Source: Deinococcus sedimenti (lineage in GTDB: Bacteria > Deinococcota > Deinococci > Deinococcales > Deinococcaceae). From it: DNA of 64,000 bases. Both the position numbers and the translations under genes were made by a program. Positions 49,771-58,471 of the stretch are shown one piece after another (within the stretch, counting starts at the first letter, position 1; every line of letters starts with the position of its first letter). The DNA is taken from NCBI RefSeq assembly GCF_014648135.1, contig NZ_BMQN01000004.1:62001-126000 (forward strand), in the 5' to 3' direction. The notes under the pieces are model-generated. The model did not search any database. It saw only the letters and a program-made list of their open reading frames with translations, and was not told the origin of the DNA.

Positions 49771-50898
49771 TCAGGCGGGCAGTGCGCCCAGCAGGCCCGG
49801 CTCAGCCGCCGGTTCCGGCCGGACCGGACCCAGCAGCACGCGGTTGGCGCCGTCCCGCTGCACGGCCGCCAGGGTGTCCTCGGCGGCGCGCAGCAGACCC
49901 AGCGCGTCCAGCTGACCGTCCGCGTACACCAGGCCGATCGTCACGGTGGGGTTCACGCCGTCCAGCGGGCGCGACGCCACCCTCACCCGCAGCCGCTCGC
50001 AGGCCGCGCGGGCCGAGCGGGCGTCCGGGGCGCGCATGACCAGCGCCATCTGATCGTCGCCCAGGCAGCCCAGCAGATCCTGATCTCGCACGGTGTTCAT
50101 CAGCGTGCGCGTCACGTGCGCGGTCAGGCGCGCCGCGAAGGCGTCCGGCAGATCGGCCGGCCGGTCCACGCTGATCGCCGCGACCACCAGATGCTCCGGC
50201 AGGCGGCGGTGCGCGGCGATCAGCTGCTGTTCCAGCAGGTGCCGCTCCGGCAGGCCGGTCAGGGCGTCGCGGCCCGGCTGGTCCTCGCCCAGCACGGCGC
50301 GGCGCACGTCTCCGGTCAGGCGGAGCGCGGCGCTGCGCTGACCGACCAGCATCACGCCGCCCGCGATCAGCATCTGCAGCAGGGTGCCCATGACGTTCCC
50401 CTGCACGCTCGCGGGGTCCTGCGCGAACCGGACCAGCATCAGGGCGCCCAGTCCGCTCAGCGCCGCGAGGTTCAGCGGCGCGCTGGCCCGCACGCCCAGC
50501 GTCCACAGGTGCGACGCGAGCATCACGGCCATCCAGGGGGCCAGGCCCATCAGCATGCGCAGGCCGGTATCGTCCGGCAGGGCGAACAGCACGTACCCGA
50601 TCTTGCCCAGCAGATAGATCCACCCGCCGATCAGGCCCATCACCTGCACCTGCACCAGCGGCAGGCGCGTGAAGGTCAGGACCGCCAGCAGGGTGCCCAC
50701 CAGGAGCGCCATGCCGGGCAGCGCCACCTGCTCGAACGGATCACTCTGGTGGTACACGGCGGCCAGCAGCGTGGCCGCCAGGATACCGCCCAGCACCCGC
50801 TGGTTCAGCATCCGACGGTCCAGCGTGGTGCGGAACACCCCGCCACGCGCCTCGCGTGCGGATGGACTGAGGGAACTGGGGCGGAAGTCCGGCATCAT
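49771..50898 (-). CDS. Membrane protein with degenerate GGDEF domain
   Basis: A 375-residue protein. After a 30-residue cytoplasmic start, six or so hydrophobic segments (residues 33-195, for example VLGGILAATLLAAVYH and LMGLAPWMAVMLASHLWTLG) lead to a GGDEF-fold domain (RDALTGLPERHLLEQQLIAA). The active-site loop reads LGDDQ (CLGDDQMALVM) in place of GGDEF. Cyclic-di-GMP synthesis needs that loop, so it is probably inactive and may bind GTP or c-di-GMP as a sensor. Start ATG 50898 (MMPDFRPSS). It precedes the K+ regulator gene by 81 bases and could be its upstream partner. Confidence 0.82.
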   Translation of the reverse strand: MMPDFRPSSLSPSAREARGGVFRTTLDRRMLNQRVLGGILAATLLAAVYHQSDPFEQVALPGMALLVGTLLAVLTFTRLPLVQVQVMGLIGGWIYLLGKIGYVLFALPDDTGLRMLMGLAPWMAVMLASHLWTLGVRASAPLNLAALSGLGALMLVRFAQDPASVQGNVMGTLLQMLIAGGVMLVGQRSAALRLTGDVRRAVLGEDQPGRDALTGLPERHLLEQQLIAAHRRLPEHLVVAAISVDRPADLPDAFAARLTAHVTRTLMNTVRDQDLLGCLGDDQMALVMRAPDARSARAACERLRVRVASRPLDGVNPTVTIGLVYADGQLDALGLLRAAEDTLAAVQRDGANRVLLGPVRPEPAAEPGLLGALPA

Positions 50899-51005
50899 CG
50901 CTCGACCGATTGCACCACAGGCACTCTCACCAACTCCTGACAGAGGCGCGCCGGGGCGTGGAGCCCGGAGGGCATGCCCCCGGGGGTCCGCGCGTCGCCG
51001 CCGGG

Positions 51006-51752
51006 TCAGGGCGCGCCGACGCGCAGCCCCCCGGTCTCCAGCGCGGCCCGCAGCGCCGCGGCCAGTTCGGCGGCCTCGGCGCCGTCGCCGTGCAGGCACA
51101 GCGTCCGGGCGGGCACGGCGACCTCCTCGCCGGTCACGGCGGTCGTCACGCCCTCTCGGGCGATCCGCACGCCCTGCGTGACCGCCGCGTCGAAGGGCAG
51201 CAGCGCGCCCGCCTGCCCGCGCGGCCACAGGCTCCCGTCGGGCGCGTAGCCCCGGTCGGCGAACCCCTCGCCGATCTCGTGCAGTCCGGCGGCGCGGGCC
51301 TCGCGCAGCATCACGCTGCCCGGCCCGGCCAGCCCGAAGTACAGCGGCAGGCCACTCCCGGCCGCGGCCTGCGCGACGGCGCGGGCGAGCGCCTCGTCGC
51401 GGACGGCCATGTTGTACAGCATGCCGTGCGGTTTGACGTGCCGCAGCGGCACGCCCTCGCGCGCCGCGACGGTCTTCAGGTGCTCGATCTGTTCACGCAC
51501 GAACGCGCGGACCTCGTCCGGTGGGAAGTGCAGTTCGCGCCGCCCGAAGCCCTCGCGGTCCGGGAAACCCGGATGCGCGCCCGCCGCCACCCCGAACCGC
51601 GCGGCGAGCCGCAGCGAATCGCGCATACTGCTCACGTCCCCGGCGTGGCCGCCGCAGGCGATGTTCGCGCTGCTCACGGCGGCCATGATGGTCTCCTCGT
51701 GCGTGCTGCCCTCCCCCAGGTCGGCGTTCAGGTCGATGCTCGGCAGGGTCAT
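51006..51752 (-). CDS. pxpA: 5-oxoprolinase subunit A (LamB/YcsF family)
   Basis: With PxpB and PxpC cleaves 5-oxoproline to glutamate using ATP, disposing of a spontaneous by-product. The 248-residue protein has the family signatures SIDLNADLGEG, NIACGGHAGD, GAHPGFPDREGFGRR, VKPHGMLYN and the ending RTLCLHGDGAEA. It is separated from pxpBC by an S41 gene on the opposite strand; in many bacteria the three are contiguous. Start at ATG 51752. The 41-base gap to the divergent S41 gene must hold promoters for both. Confidence 0.93.
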   Translation of the reverse strand: MTLPSIDLNADLGEGSTHEETIMAAVSSANIACGGHAGDVSSMRDSLRLAARFGVAAGAHPGFPDREGFGRRELHFPPDEVRAFVREQIEHLKTVAAREGVPLRHVKPHGMLYNMAVRDEALARAVAQAAAGSGLPLYFGLAGPGSVMLREARAAGLHEIGEGFADRGYAPDGSLWPRGQAGALLPFDAAVTQGVRIAREGVTTAVTGEEVAVPARTLCLHGDGAEAAELAAALRAALETGGLRVGAP

Positions 51753-51793
51753 ACCGGCCAGTGTACCCACCGGGCGCGCGGCACAATACAGGC

Positions 51794-53233
51794 GTGACCC
51801 GCGCCCACCTCCTGCTGCTGCCCCTGCTGCTGGCGGCCTGCACCCCGACCCCCACCCCGCAGGACGACGACGTGCCCACCGTCGCGCGCCCCACCCGCCC
51901 CGCGGAAGCGCCGTGCGTCCTGGCGCCCGCGTGGCTGTCCTCGCTGGGCGGACCGGCCGGGCTGATGGGCGTGAACCTGCGGCCCGCGCCGCTCCGCACC
52001 CAGCTGAGCCCCGCCCCCACCCTGTTCGATCAGCTGCTTGACGTGCGCGAGGCCATCAACCTGAACTACTGGGGCGAGTCGCGGGTGGACCTGCAGGCGC
52101 TGCACGAGCAGGCCGAAACGGGCGCCCGCACGACTTTCGGGAACCTGCGCGCCGCCGACCTGACCGCGCAGACCGACGCGTTCATGAACGACTACGTGGA
52201 CGGCGTGCGTGACGGCCACACCTACTTCCTGGACGCCGCCGGGTACCGGGCGTCCCTGGACACCCGCAACGCCGCGCCCACGCCCACGCCCCGCATGGGC
52301 ATCCGCTGGGCGGCGGTGCCGGGCGAGGACGGCGCGGTGCTGCTCGACGCGTTCCCCGGCTGGCCCGCCGCGCAGGCCGGACTGCGGCGCGGCGACACGC
52401 TGCTGGCCGTGGGTGGGCAGCCCCTGACCCGCCAGCCGGGCGACAGTGACGAGGCGCACGCCGCGCGCATGAACGCCCTTCTGGGTCAGGCCAGCGCCGC
52501 CGGGGCGCCCGTGACCGTCACGTACCGCCGCGCGCAGGCGGGCACCGAGACCACGCAGGCCACCACGGTCACGCCCCGCGTCCTCAGCAGCGCGCCGATG
52601 CCTTACGCGCAGACCGTCGCGCCCGGCACGGTGCTGCTGCGCCTGCCGACCTTCGCCACGTCCGGCGTGGCCGAACAGGTCCACGCCCTGCTGTCCGGCG
52701 CCCGGCAGAGCGGCGCGACCCACGCGATTCTCGACCTGCGCGGCAACGGCGGCGGCCTGCTGTCCGAGGCGATCGGCGTGGCGGGCGCCCTGGTCGGCGA
52801 CCGCGCCGGGGAGACCATCGAGACGCTGAGCGGGCAGGACCTCACCTTCGCTTACCGGGGCGGGCAGGTGCTCGCGGGCGTGAACTGCGCCCCGACCAGC
52901 CCGGTCCTGACCGTGACCACCCCCACCCGCTGGACCGGGCGACTGACCATTCTCGTGAACGCGGGGTCCGCCAGCGCCTCCGAGATCGTCGCGCAGCTCG
53001 CCGCGCACTCGGGCGCGACCCTGACCGGCGAGCGCACCTATGGCGTCGGGAACACCGTCACCGTCATCGGCGGGGTCAGCGGCGGCCGGGGCCTGAGCGT
53101 CACCATCGGCGTCGCGAACGACCTGCGCGGCCAGCCCCTCACGCCCGACGTGACCCCCACACCCACCACCCCGGACGACCTGCGTGCCCTCGCCCACGGG
53201 CACGACCTGCCCCTGGAAGCCGCGCTGAAGTAA
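51794..53233 (+). CDS. S41 (C-terminal-processing-like) peptidase, lipoprotein
   Basis: A 479-residue surface lipoprotein: VTRAHLLLLPLLLAACTPTP, with Cys16 as the lipidation site. A helical N-terminal region is followed by a PDZ-like domain (about 170-260, WPAAQAGLRRGDTLLAVGG), then the S41 protease core with ILDLRGNGGGLLSEAIG and the nucleophile Ser in VNAGSASASEIVAQLAAHSG. In C-terminal processing proteases a Lys lies in the later FGKG motif; here the matching stretch reads YGVGNTV, so that Lys is absent and the catalytic dyad may be incomplete. Start GTG at 51794. The substrate is unknown; the gene lies within the split pxp locus but nothing ties it to oxoproline. Confidence 0.85.
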   Translation: MTRAHLLLLPLLLAACTPTPTPQDDDVPTVARPTRPAEAPCVLAPAWLSSLGGPAGLMGVNLRPAPLRTQLSPAPTLFDQLLDVREAINLNYWGESRVDLQALHEQAETGARTTFGNLRAADLTAQTDAFMNDYVDGVRDGHTYFLDAAGYRASLDTRNAAPTPTPRMGIRWAAVPGEDGAVLLDAFPGWPAAQAGLRRGDTLLAVGGQPLTRQPGDSDEAHAARMNALLGQASAAGAPVTVTYRRAQAGTETTQATTVTPRVLSSAPMPYAQTVAPGTVLLRLPTFATSGVAEQVHALLSGARQSGATHAILDLRGNGGGLLSEAIGVAGALVGDRAGETIETLSGQDLTFAYRGGQVLAGVNCAPTSPVLTVTTPTRWTGRLTILVNAGSASASEIVAQLAAHSGATLTGERTYGVGNTVTVIGGVSGGRGLSVTIGVANDLRGQPLTPDVTPTPTTPDDLRALAHGHDLPLEAALK

Positions 53234-53246
53234 AGAAGGTAGTGAG

Positions 53247-53292
53247 GAGGGGGAAGTGGGACAGATGCCGTTCCACTCCCTACTTCCCCCTC
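53247..53292. terminator. 11-bp stem overlapping the pxpC 3' end
   Basis: GAGGGGGAAGT (53247-53257) pairs with ACTTCCCCCTC (53282-53292); inner GGGA/TCCC pairs extend it. The right arm covers the last codons of pxpC. It can end transcription from the S41 gene and from pxpC, which converge. Confidence 0.7.
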
Positions 53293-54251
53293 TCCACTGC
53301 CTGTCTCAGCATCCACTCCGCCTGCCGCAGCGCCCGTTCCTGCGTGAGGTGCGCGGCGTGGGCGTCCTCGCGGGTCACCTCGCGCAGGGTCAGGGTGTCG
53401 CCGGGGCGCAGCTGACCCAGGCGAGGCAGGTCCGCCGTGATCACGACCAGGGGCGTCGGGTATCCGCCGTGCGTGCCCGCGTCGGGCAGCAGCAGGATCG
53501 GGCGGCCGTCGGGTGGCAGTTGCAGCAGGCCCGGCACGTTCGGCACGCTGGGCCGCGCCGGGTCACGCGGGGCCGCGACGGACTCGGTCAGGCGGGCGCC
53601 CATGCGGTCCGCCTGCGCGCTGACCGTGAAGGGCCGTGCCAGCAGCGAATCGCGCAGGTCGGGCGTCAGGTCGCCCGTGCCGAGCACCCGCACCTCGTGC
53701 TGCGGCCCGGTGGGCGTGCGGAGGTCCGGCGCGATGAACGCCCGCCGCGCGGCCTGCGCGGGCAGGGGAGACCACGTCAGGTGATCGCCGGGCCGCAGCG
53801 CCCGCCCCTGCACCCCGCCGAACCCCGCGCGCAGGTCCGTGGCGCGACTGCCGAACACTTCATGACCGTTGAGGCCGCCGCGCACCGCCAGGAACGCCCG
53901 CAGGCCCCGCGCGGTCCCGCCGACCGTCAGGGTCTGCCCGGCCTGCACCGGAACGGCCCGCCACAGCGGCAGCGGCGTGCCATCCAGCGTCGCGTCGAAC
54001 GGCGGGCCGCACAGACTGACGAGCGCCTCCTCGTGAAAGAGGATCGTCGGGCCGCCCAGCGTGACCTCCAGGCCCGCCGCGCCCGCCGCGTTCCCCACCA
54101 GGGCGTTCGCGAGTCGCCGCGCGACCGGGTCCGCCGCGCCGCCCGCCGGGACGCCCAGCGCCCGCACGCGCCGCCCGGCGTCCTGCACGCTGCTCTGCAC
54201 GCCGGGCCGGAGCACGGTCGCCCCGACGGCGCCGCCCCGCGAGGGGCTCAC
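53280..54251 (-). CDS. pxpC: 5-oxoprolinase subunit C (biotin-dependent carboxyltransferase-like)
   Basis: A 323-residue protein of the allophanate-hydrolase-subunit-2 fold, partner of PxpB in ATP-dependent oxoproline ring opening. Family segments: TVLRPGVQSSVQDAGRRVRA, LGVPAGGAADPVARRLAN, EVTLGGPTILF, RAFLAVRGGLNGHEVFGSRAT and the late QLPPDGRPILLLPDAGTHGGYP. Start GTG 54251 overlaps the pxpB stop (GTGA). The frame is open further upstream but that stretch lies inside pxpB. Length normal. Confidence 0.93.
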   Translation of the reverse strand: MSPSRGGAVGATVLRPGVQSSVQDAGRRVRALGVPAGGAADPVARRLANALVGNAAGAAGLEVTLGGPTILFHEEALVSLCGPPFDATLDGTPLPLWRAVPVQAGQTLTVGGTARGLRAFLAVRGGLNGHEVFGSRATDLRAGFGGVQGRALRPGDHLTWSPLPAQAARRAFIAPDLRTPTGPQHEVRVLGTGDLTPDLRDSLLARPFTVSAQADRMGARLTESVAAPRDPARPSVPNVPGLLQLPPDGRPILLLPDAGTHGGYPTPLVVITADLPRLGQLRPGDTLTLREVTREDAHAAHLTQERALRQAEWMLRQAVERGK

Positions 54252-54880
54252 GCGCGGGCCTCGAAGCGCACGCGGTCCCCGGCCCGCCACGGGACCGGGG
54301 CCGCGCGGGACAGGTCGAAGAAGTTCATGGGCGTGCGGCCCACCAGCCGCCAGCCGCCCGGCGTCTCACGCGGGTACACGCCCGCCCAGGGGCCGCCCAG
54401 CGCCACGCTGCCCGGCGGGACCCGCTCGCGCGGGGCGTCCAGGCGCGGCATGCGCAGCGGCCCGGGCAGGCCGGTCAGGAACGCGAAGCCCGGCGTGAAG
54501 CCCAGGAACGCCACCTCCAGCTGCGCCGCGCACAGCGCCGCCACGAACCCCGCGCGGTCCAGGTTCGCGTGCGCCGCGCACCAGTCCAGGTCCGGACCGT
54601 CGAAGGTCACGGGCACCACCAGCGTCCGCCCCGATCCGCCCGGCGCCGGGGTCAGGGTCGTCAGCCGCGCCGCTACCGCCTCCTGCACCGCCCCGTCCCC
54701 CGTGGGGGCGTCCAGCAGCAGGGTCAGCAGGTCCAGCGCGGGCACCGCCTCCAGCACGCCGCTCAGCGGCTGGGCGCGCAGGCTGGCGTACAGTTCGCGT
54801 GCCAGGGGCGTGCGGACGTTCAGCGCGGCGTCCCCCAGCCACTCGAAGGTCGGCAGGTCCGGGCCGGAGGGTGTGGGCAT
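54248..54880 (-). CDS. pxpB: 5-oxoprolinase subunit B
   Basis: A 210-residue allophanate-hydrolase-subunit-1-fold protein (KipI-like). Family features: FEWLGDAALNVRTP near the start, VPVTFDGPDLDWCAA, EVAFLGFTPGFAFLTGLP, the basic PRLDAPRERVPPGSVALGG and WRLVGRTPMNFFD. It acts with PxpA and PxpC. First gene of the pxpBC pair. ATG start at 54880; the divergent nitrilase-fold gene starts 112 bases away, giving a shared promoter region. Confidence 0.93.
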   Translation of the reverse strand: MPTPSGPDLPTFEWLGDAALNVRTPLARELYASLRAQPLSGVLEAVPALDLLTLLLDAPTGDGAVQEAVAARLTTLTPAPGGSGRTLVVPVTFDGPDLDWCAAHANLDRAGFVAALCAAQLEVAFLGFTPGFAFLTGLPGPLRMPRLDAPRERVPPGSVALGGPWAGVYPRETPGGWRLVGRTPMNFFDLSRAAPVPWRAGDRVRFEARA

Positions 54881-54991
54881 GCCCCAGCATACGGACCCGC
54901 GCGAGGCCGCGCCGGACCGCTGTGCAGCTCTCCCTGGCCCCTCACGGATTCGCGGCCCCCGCCCCCTGCCTCACCCGCTACGCTGCGGGGC

Positions 54992-56263
54992 ATGACCGCC
55001 CCCACTCCGCAGACCCCGAGGCACGTCCGCGTGGTCGCCGTGCAACCCCACTGGAGTGCGCGCGACTTCACGACCGCGGACGCGTTCCGCCGCTGGATGC
55101 GCGCCCAGCTGGACATGGCCCGCCCGCACCTGAAGCCGGGCGGCGTGAACCTCGTCGTGCTGACCGAACTGAACGGCCTGCCGCTCGTGCTGCGCGGCGG
55201 CGGATGGGCGCTGCGCCTGCGGACCTTCGAGCGGGTCGCGCTGGCGCTGTTCCTCGCGCGGCTGCCGCGCGCCCTGCCGGTCCTGCTGCGCGAGCGGGTA
55301 TCACCCATCCGCGCGCTGCAACTGGCGGGCATCGACGCGAACACCGAACTGTACCTGCACACCTGCCGCGAGCTGGCCCGCGAGTATGGCGTGTATCTCT
55401 GCTGCGGCAGCGCGCCCATGCCCCGCTATACGCGCCACGGGGCAGTGCTGCGCCGCGCATCCGGCATCCTGACGAACCAGACCGTCCTGCTCGACCCGAG
55501 CGGCGACCTGATCGGCGTGACCGACAAGGTGCACCTCACCCCCGCCGAGGAGGCTGGAGGGGTCGACCTCACCCCCGGCGACCTCAATGAACTGCGGGTG
55601 TTCCCCACGCCCGCCGGGGACCTGGGCGTTGCCATCAGCCTCGACGCGTTCCGCCCGGACGTCATCGGGTCGCTGGCCGCGCAGGGCTGCACCGTCCTGC
55701 TGCAACCCGACGCGAACGGCGCCCCCTGGACCAGCAAGGAGGGCCTCCCACCCGACCCCGCCCACCTGCGCGACCAGCCCGTCGCGTGGCTGGAGAGCAG
55801 CTGGCAGGTCACCTCGCATCGCCAGATCCCGTACGCCGTGAACCCCATGGTCGTCGGGAACCTCCTGGACCTGACCTTCGACGGGCAGAGCGCCATCACC
55901 GGCCCCGCCGAGGAGGCCCCCGGCCAGCGCAGCTACGTTCTGACCGACCCACGCCCCGGCTTCCTGGCCCTGACGCCCTGGGTCACGGACGGCCCACCGG
56001 ACGCGCTGCGGCAGGCCGGACAGGACCGCGCCGCGCACAGCGGCCACCCCACGGAAAACCACTACCGCGAGGACACCCTGCACGCCGACCTGACCCTCCC
56101 ACCCGCCACGCGCCCGGCCCCGCCCCGCACCGCGCACGAGGACGCCCTGCACGCCCTGCTGCGCAGCGAGGCCCGCGCGCCCCGCCCCAGCCCCTGGGCA
56201 CTGGCCGCGCTGCCCCTGCTGGCCCTGCCTCTCCTCGCACTGCTCCGCCGCCGCCGCCCCTGA
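54992..56263 (+). CDS. Nitrilase-superfamily protein, Cys-to-Ser, with C-terminal membrane anchor
   Basis: A 423-residue protein of the carbon-nitrogen hydrolase fold. The first catalytic residue is Glu59 (LVVLTELNG) and the Lys is Lys179 (GVTDKVHLTP). The third should be Cys in an I-C-x-D/E motif but reads AISLDAF with Ser216; the codon is AGC. Around it GDLGVAISLDAFRPDVIG otherwise fits. The C-terminus ends in a hydrophobic helix (WALAALPLLALPLLALLRRRRP) with a basic stop-transfer, which suggests tail anchoring in the membrane. Activity as a hydrolase is doubtful without Cys; a lyase- or sensor-like role is possible. ATG at 54992. A tRNA promoter follows immediately. Confidence 0.8.
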   Translation: MTAPTPQTPRHVRVVAVQPHWSARDFTTADAFRRWMRAQLDMARPHLKPGGVNLVVLTELNGLPLVLRGGGWALRLRTFERVALALFLARLPRALPVLLRERVSPIRALQLAGIDANTELYLHTCRELAREYGVYLCCGSAPMPRYTRHGAVLRRASGILTNQTVLLDPSGDLIGVTDKVHLTPAEEAGGVDLTPGDLNELRVFPTPAGDLGVAISLDAFRPDVIGSLAAQGCTVLLQPDANGAPWTSKEGLPPDPAHLRDQPVAWLESSWQVTSHRQIPYAVNPMVVGNLLDLTFDGQSAITGPAEEAPGQRSYVLTDPRPGFLALTPWVTDGPPDALRQAGQDRAAHSGHPTENHYREDTLHADLTLPPATRPAPPRTAHEDALHALLRSEARAPRPSPWALAALPLLALPLLALLRRRRP

Positions 56264-56270
56264 CCGGCAT

Positions 56271-56299
56271 TTGACAGGACGCGCCCCCCCTCTTATACT
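56271..56299 (+). promoter_or_regulatory. Strong sigma-70-type promoter of the tRNA cluster
   Basis: TTGACA, 17 bases, then TATACT, ending 44 bases before the first tRNA. One mismatch to the -10 consensus. It begins only seven bases after the nitrilase-fold stop codon. Confidence 0.88.
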
Positions 56300-56343
56300 T
56301 CCCCTCGCGCCTGAGTTCAGCGACGGCGCGCCCCGCCAAGCAG

Positions 56344-56432
<89 letters not shown>

Positions 56433-56449
56433 AACATGACAACCGGACT

Positions 56450-56537
56450 GGAGAGGTGGGTGAGTGGCTGAAACCGCACCCCTGCTAAGGGTGTATACCG
56501 CAAGGTATCGAGGGTTCGAATCCCTCCCTCTTCGCCA
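56450..56537 (+). tRNA. tRNA-Ser (anticodon GCT)
   Basis: Cloverleaf of 88 bases with encoded CCA: acceptor GGAGAGG/CCTCTTC, anticodon loop CTGCTAA (GCT), long variable arm (TGTATACCGCAAGGTATCG), T-arm GAGGGTTCGAATCCCTC. Reads AGC/AGT serine codons. 18 bases after the first tRNA. Confidence 0.95.
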
Positions 56538-56574
56538 CCATTCAACGCGCCACACGTTGAATGCAGCTAACAGG

Positions 56575-56653
<79 letters not shown>

Positions 56654-56657
56654 CCAA

Positions 56658-56690
56658 AGAATCCCCGCCCCGCGCGGGGATTTGCTGTTT
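56658..56690 (+). terminator. Rho-independent terminator after tRNA-Arg copy 1
   Basis: AATCCCCGC pairs with GCGGGGATT, followed by TGCTGTTT. It closes the three-tRNA operon. Confidence 0.85.
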
Positions 56691-56732
56691 CATCCCCCGG
56701 GTGCATTCCCGCCCACCTCCTTTCACGGCCAC

Positions 56733-56761
56733 TTGCAATATCCGCCCGGACCCTGTAATCT
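56733..56761 (+). promoter_or_regulatory. Candidate promoter of the second tRNA-Arg gene
   Basis: TTGCAA, 17 bases, TAATCT, ending 37 bases before the tRNA. Weak match but correctly spaced, and the gene needs its own promoter after the upstream terminator. Confidence 0.5.
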
Positions 56762-56796
56762 CTTTCGGCTGAGCAACAAGCTCCGCACCACACCGG

Positions 56797-56875
<79 letters not shown>

Positions 56876-56881
56876 CACAGC

Positions 56882-56914
56882 AAAGCCCCCGCCACGCGCG
56901 GGGGTTTCTGCTTT
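56882..56914 (+). terminator. Rho-independent terminator after tRNA-Arg copy 2
   Basis: AAAGCCCCCGC pairs with GCGGGGGTTT, followed by CTGCTTTC; the other strand also offers a tract for the convergent small gene at 56920. Confidence 0.82.
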
Positions 56915-56919
56915 CACCT

Positions 56920-57090
56920 TTACTTGCCGTTCTTCGTGAGGCGGTACAGGGTGATGCCGTTGCTGACGAGCAGGACGACGCACAGCAGGGCCATGGGCCA
57001 CTCCTGCTTGGTGGCGAAACGGATGGTCAGGATGCCCCACCCGATCACCAGGGCGGTCACGAGCCAGATGCGCCACGCGGGCGCGTTCAT
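56920..57090 (-). CDS. Small two-span membrane protein
   Basis: A 56-residue product: MNAPAWRIWLVTALVIGWGI, loop RFATKQEW, second helix (PMALLCVVLLVSNGITLY), tail RLTKNGK. ATG at 57090 is chosen over 57111 because GAGGT lies seven bases before it. Function unknown. It lies downstream of the subtilase on the same strand. Confidence 0.65.
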   Translation of the reverse strand: MNAPAWRIWLVTALVIGWGILTIRFATKQEWPMALLCVVLLVSNGITLYRLTKNGK

Positions 57091-57166
57091 CGCAGGAACC
57101 TCATGACACACAGGGTAGGGGGTGGGTGGGGGGCCGGTGGTCCCGCAGCCCTTCTCACTGCCCGTT

Positions 57167-58360
57167 TCACTTCCCGAGGCTGGACGCCAGGGCGCGTTTC
57201 AGGGCTGCCTCGGCGTTCAGGGTGCCGGCGCCGCAGGTGCGTTCGGGTTGCGGGTCGCAGCGGCGGCCGGGGAAGGGCGTGGCGCTGCCCGTCAGGTACA
57301 GCTTCAGCAGGGACGGGCTGAGTCGGGGGCGCGCGCCGAGCAGCAGGCTGGCGACGCCGGTCGCGTGCGGCGCGGCGAAACTGGTGCCGTTCGGGGTGCG
57401 CTGACCGGCGGGGCCGCTGACGCTCAGGCTGAGGATGCCGCGCGCCGTATCGCCGCCGGGCGCGGCCAGCGCGACGCTGCGGCCCCAGTTGGCGTACCCG
57501 GGCCGCTGACCGTCCTCGGTGACGCTGGTGACCGTCAGGACGTTGCGGCACCCGGCGGGTGAATACCCGCTGGCGTCCTTCCCGTCGTTCGCGGCGCCCG
57601 CGATCACCAGGGCGCCCCGGGCGGTGACGGCGTCCACGGCCGCCTGTACGCGCGCGTCGCAACCCGTCAGGGGAATGAAGTCCGCGTACAGGCTGAGGTT
57701 CAACAGCTTCGCCGGGTTGGGGTTGACGGGCGTGCCCGGCACGGGAATCCCGGCGGCCCACTTCAGGCCGTCCACGAGGTCGGGGACGGTGATGGTCCCG
57801 TCGGTGTCGGCCACGCGAACGTGCACGATCTTCACCCCGGGGTTGATGCCTGCCATGCCGCGCCCGTCGTGCGCCGCGCCGATCAGGTTCGCGATCACCT
57901 CGCCGTGGTACGCGAAGGCGCCGACGGCACTGGCGTCCGCGTCCCGCCCGGAGCCGTCCCCGGCGCGGCGCACGTCAGTGACGAAGTCGTAGCCGTTCAC
58001 GGCGCGCGTCCCCAGTTCCGCGCTGCGCACGAACCCGGTGTCCAGCACCGCCACGGTCACGGGCGCACTCCTCTGCAGCGCCCAGGCCTGAGGCATGCGG
58101 ATCGCCTGGAGGTTCCACTGCGCCGTGAAGAGCGGGTCGCTGGGCGTCACGGCCTGGGTCGCGCCGCCGCTCGAGGGGGCCGCGGGCAGGACCGGGCGGG
58201 GCGCCGTGGCAGGTGCAGAGATAGGAGGGATCTCCTCCAGCGGCTCCGGGGAGACGGGGACAGGAACGCTCATGGGCACGCTGGGGATGGGCGTGGCGGA
58301 CAGCGCGGAGCCCAACAGCAGGCCGCCGAGCAGGGCGCAGGTCAGGGAACGGGGGATCAT
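57167..58360 (-). CDS. Exported subtilisin-like serine protease (S8)
   Basis: A 397-residue secreted protease. The signal peptide is [21 protein letters not shown]; a Pro-rich propeptide-like stretch runs to about residue 75. The catalytic triad is Asp in [10 protein letters not shown], His in [15 protein letters not shown] (the usual HGT reads HGE) and Ser in [18 protein letters not shown]; oxyanion Asn in VIAGAANDG. Cys pairs near GCDARV and AGCRNV and at the C-terminus may form disulfides. No inhibitor-like I9 propeptide is recognised. Start at ATG 58360 (the open frame runs on upstream without a signal peptide). Divergent from the SDR gene. Confidence 0.9.
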   Translation of the reverse strand: MIPRSLTCALLGGLLLGSALSATPIPSVPMSVPVPVSPEPLEEIPPISAPATAPRPVLPAAPSSGGATQAVTPSDPLFTAQWNLQAIRMPQAWALQRSAPVTVAVLDTGFVRSAELGTRAVNGYDFVTDVRRAGDGSGRDADASAVGAFAYHGEVIANLIGAAHDGRGMAGINPGVKIVHVRVADTDGTITVPDLVDGLKWAAGIPVPGTPVNPNPAKLLNLSLYADFIPLTGCDARVQAAVDAVTARGALVIAGAANDGKDASGYSPAGCRNVLTVTSVTEDGQRPGYANWGRSVALAAPGGDTARGILSLSVSGPAGQRTPNGTSFAAPHATGVASLLLGARPRLSPSLLKLYLTGSATPFPGRRCDPQPERTCGAGTLNAEAALKRALASSLGK

Positions 58361-58471
58361 CCACCCAGTGTCGTCCGAGCGGCTGACGCCCGCCTGAGCC
58401 CTCCTTGACTGTTCCTGCGGACTGCGTGGGTGCCCTTCCGGGCGGAGGCTCCGGAAGCTACCATCACCCCC

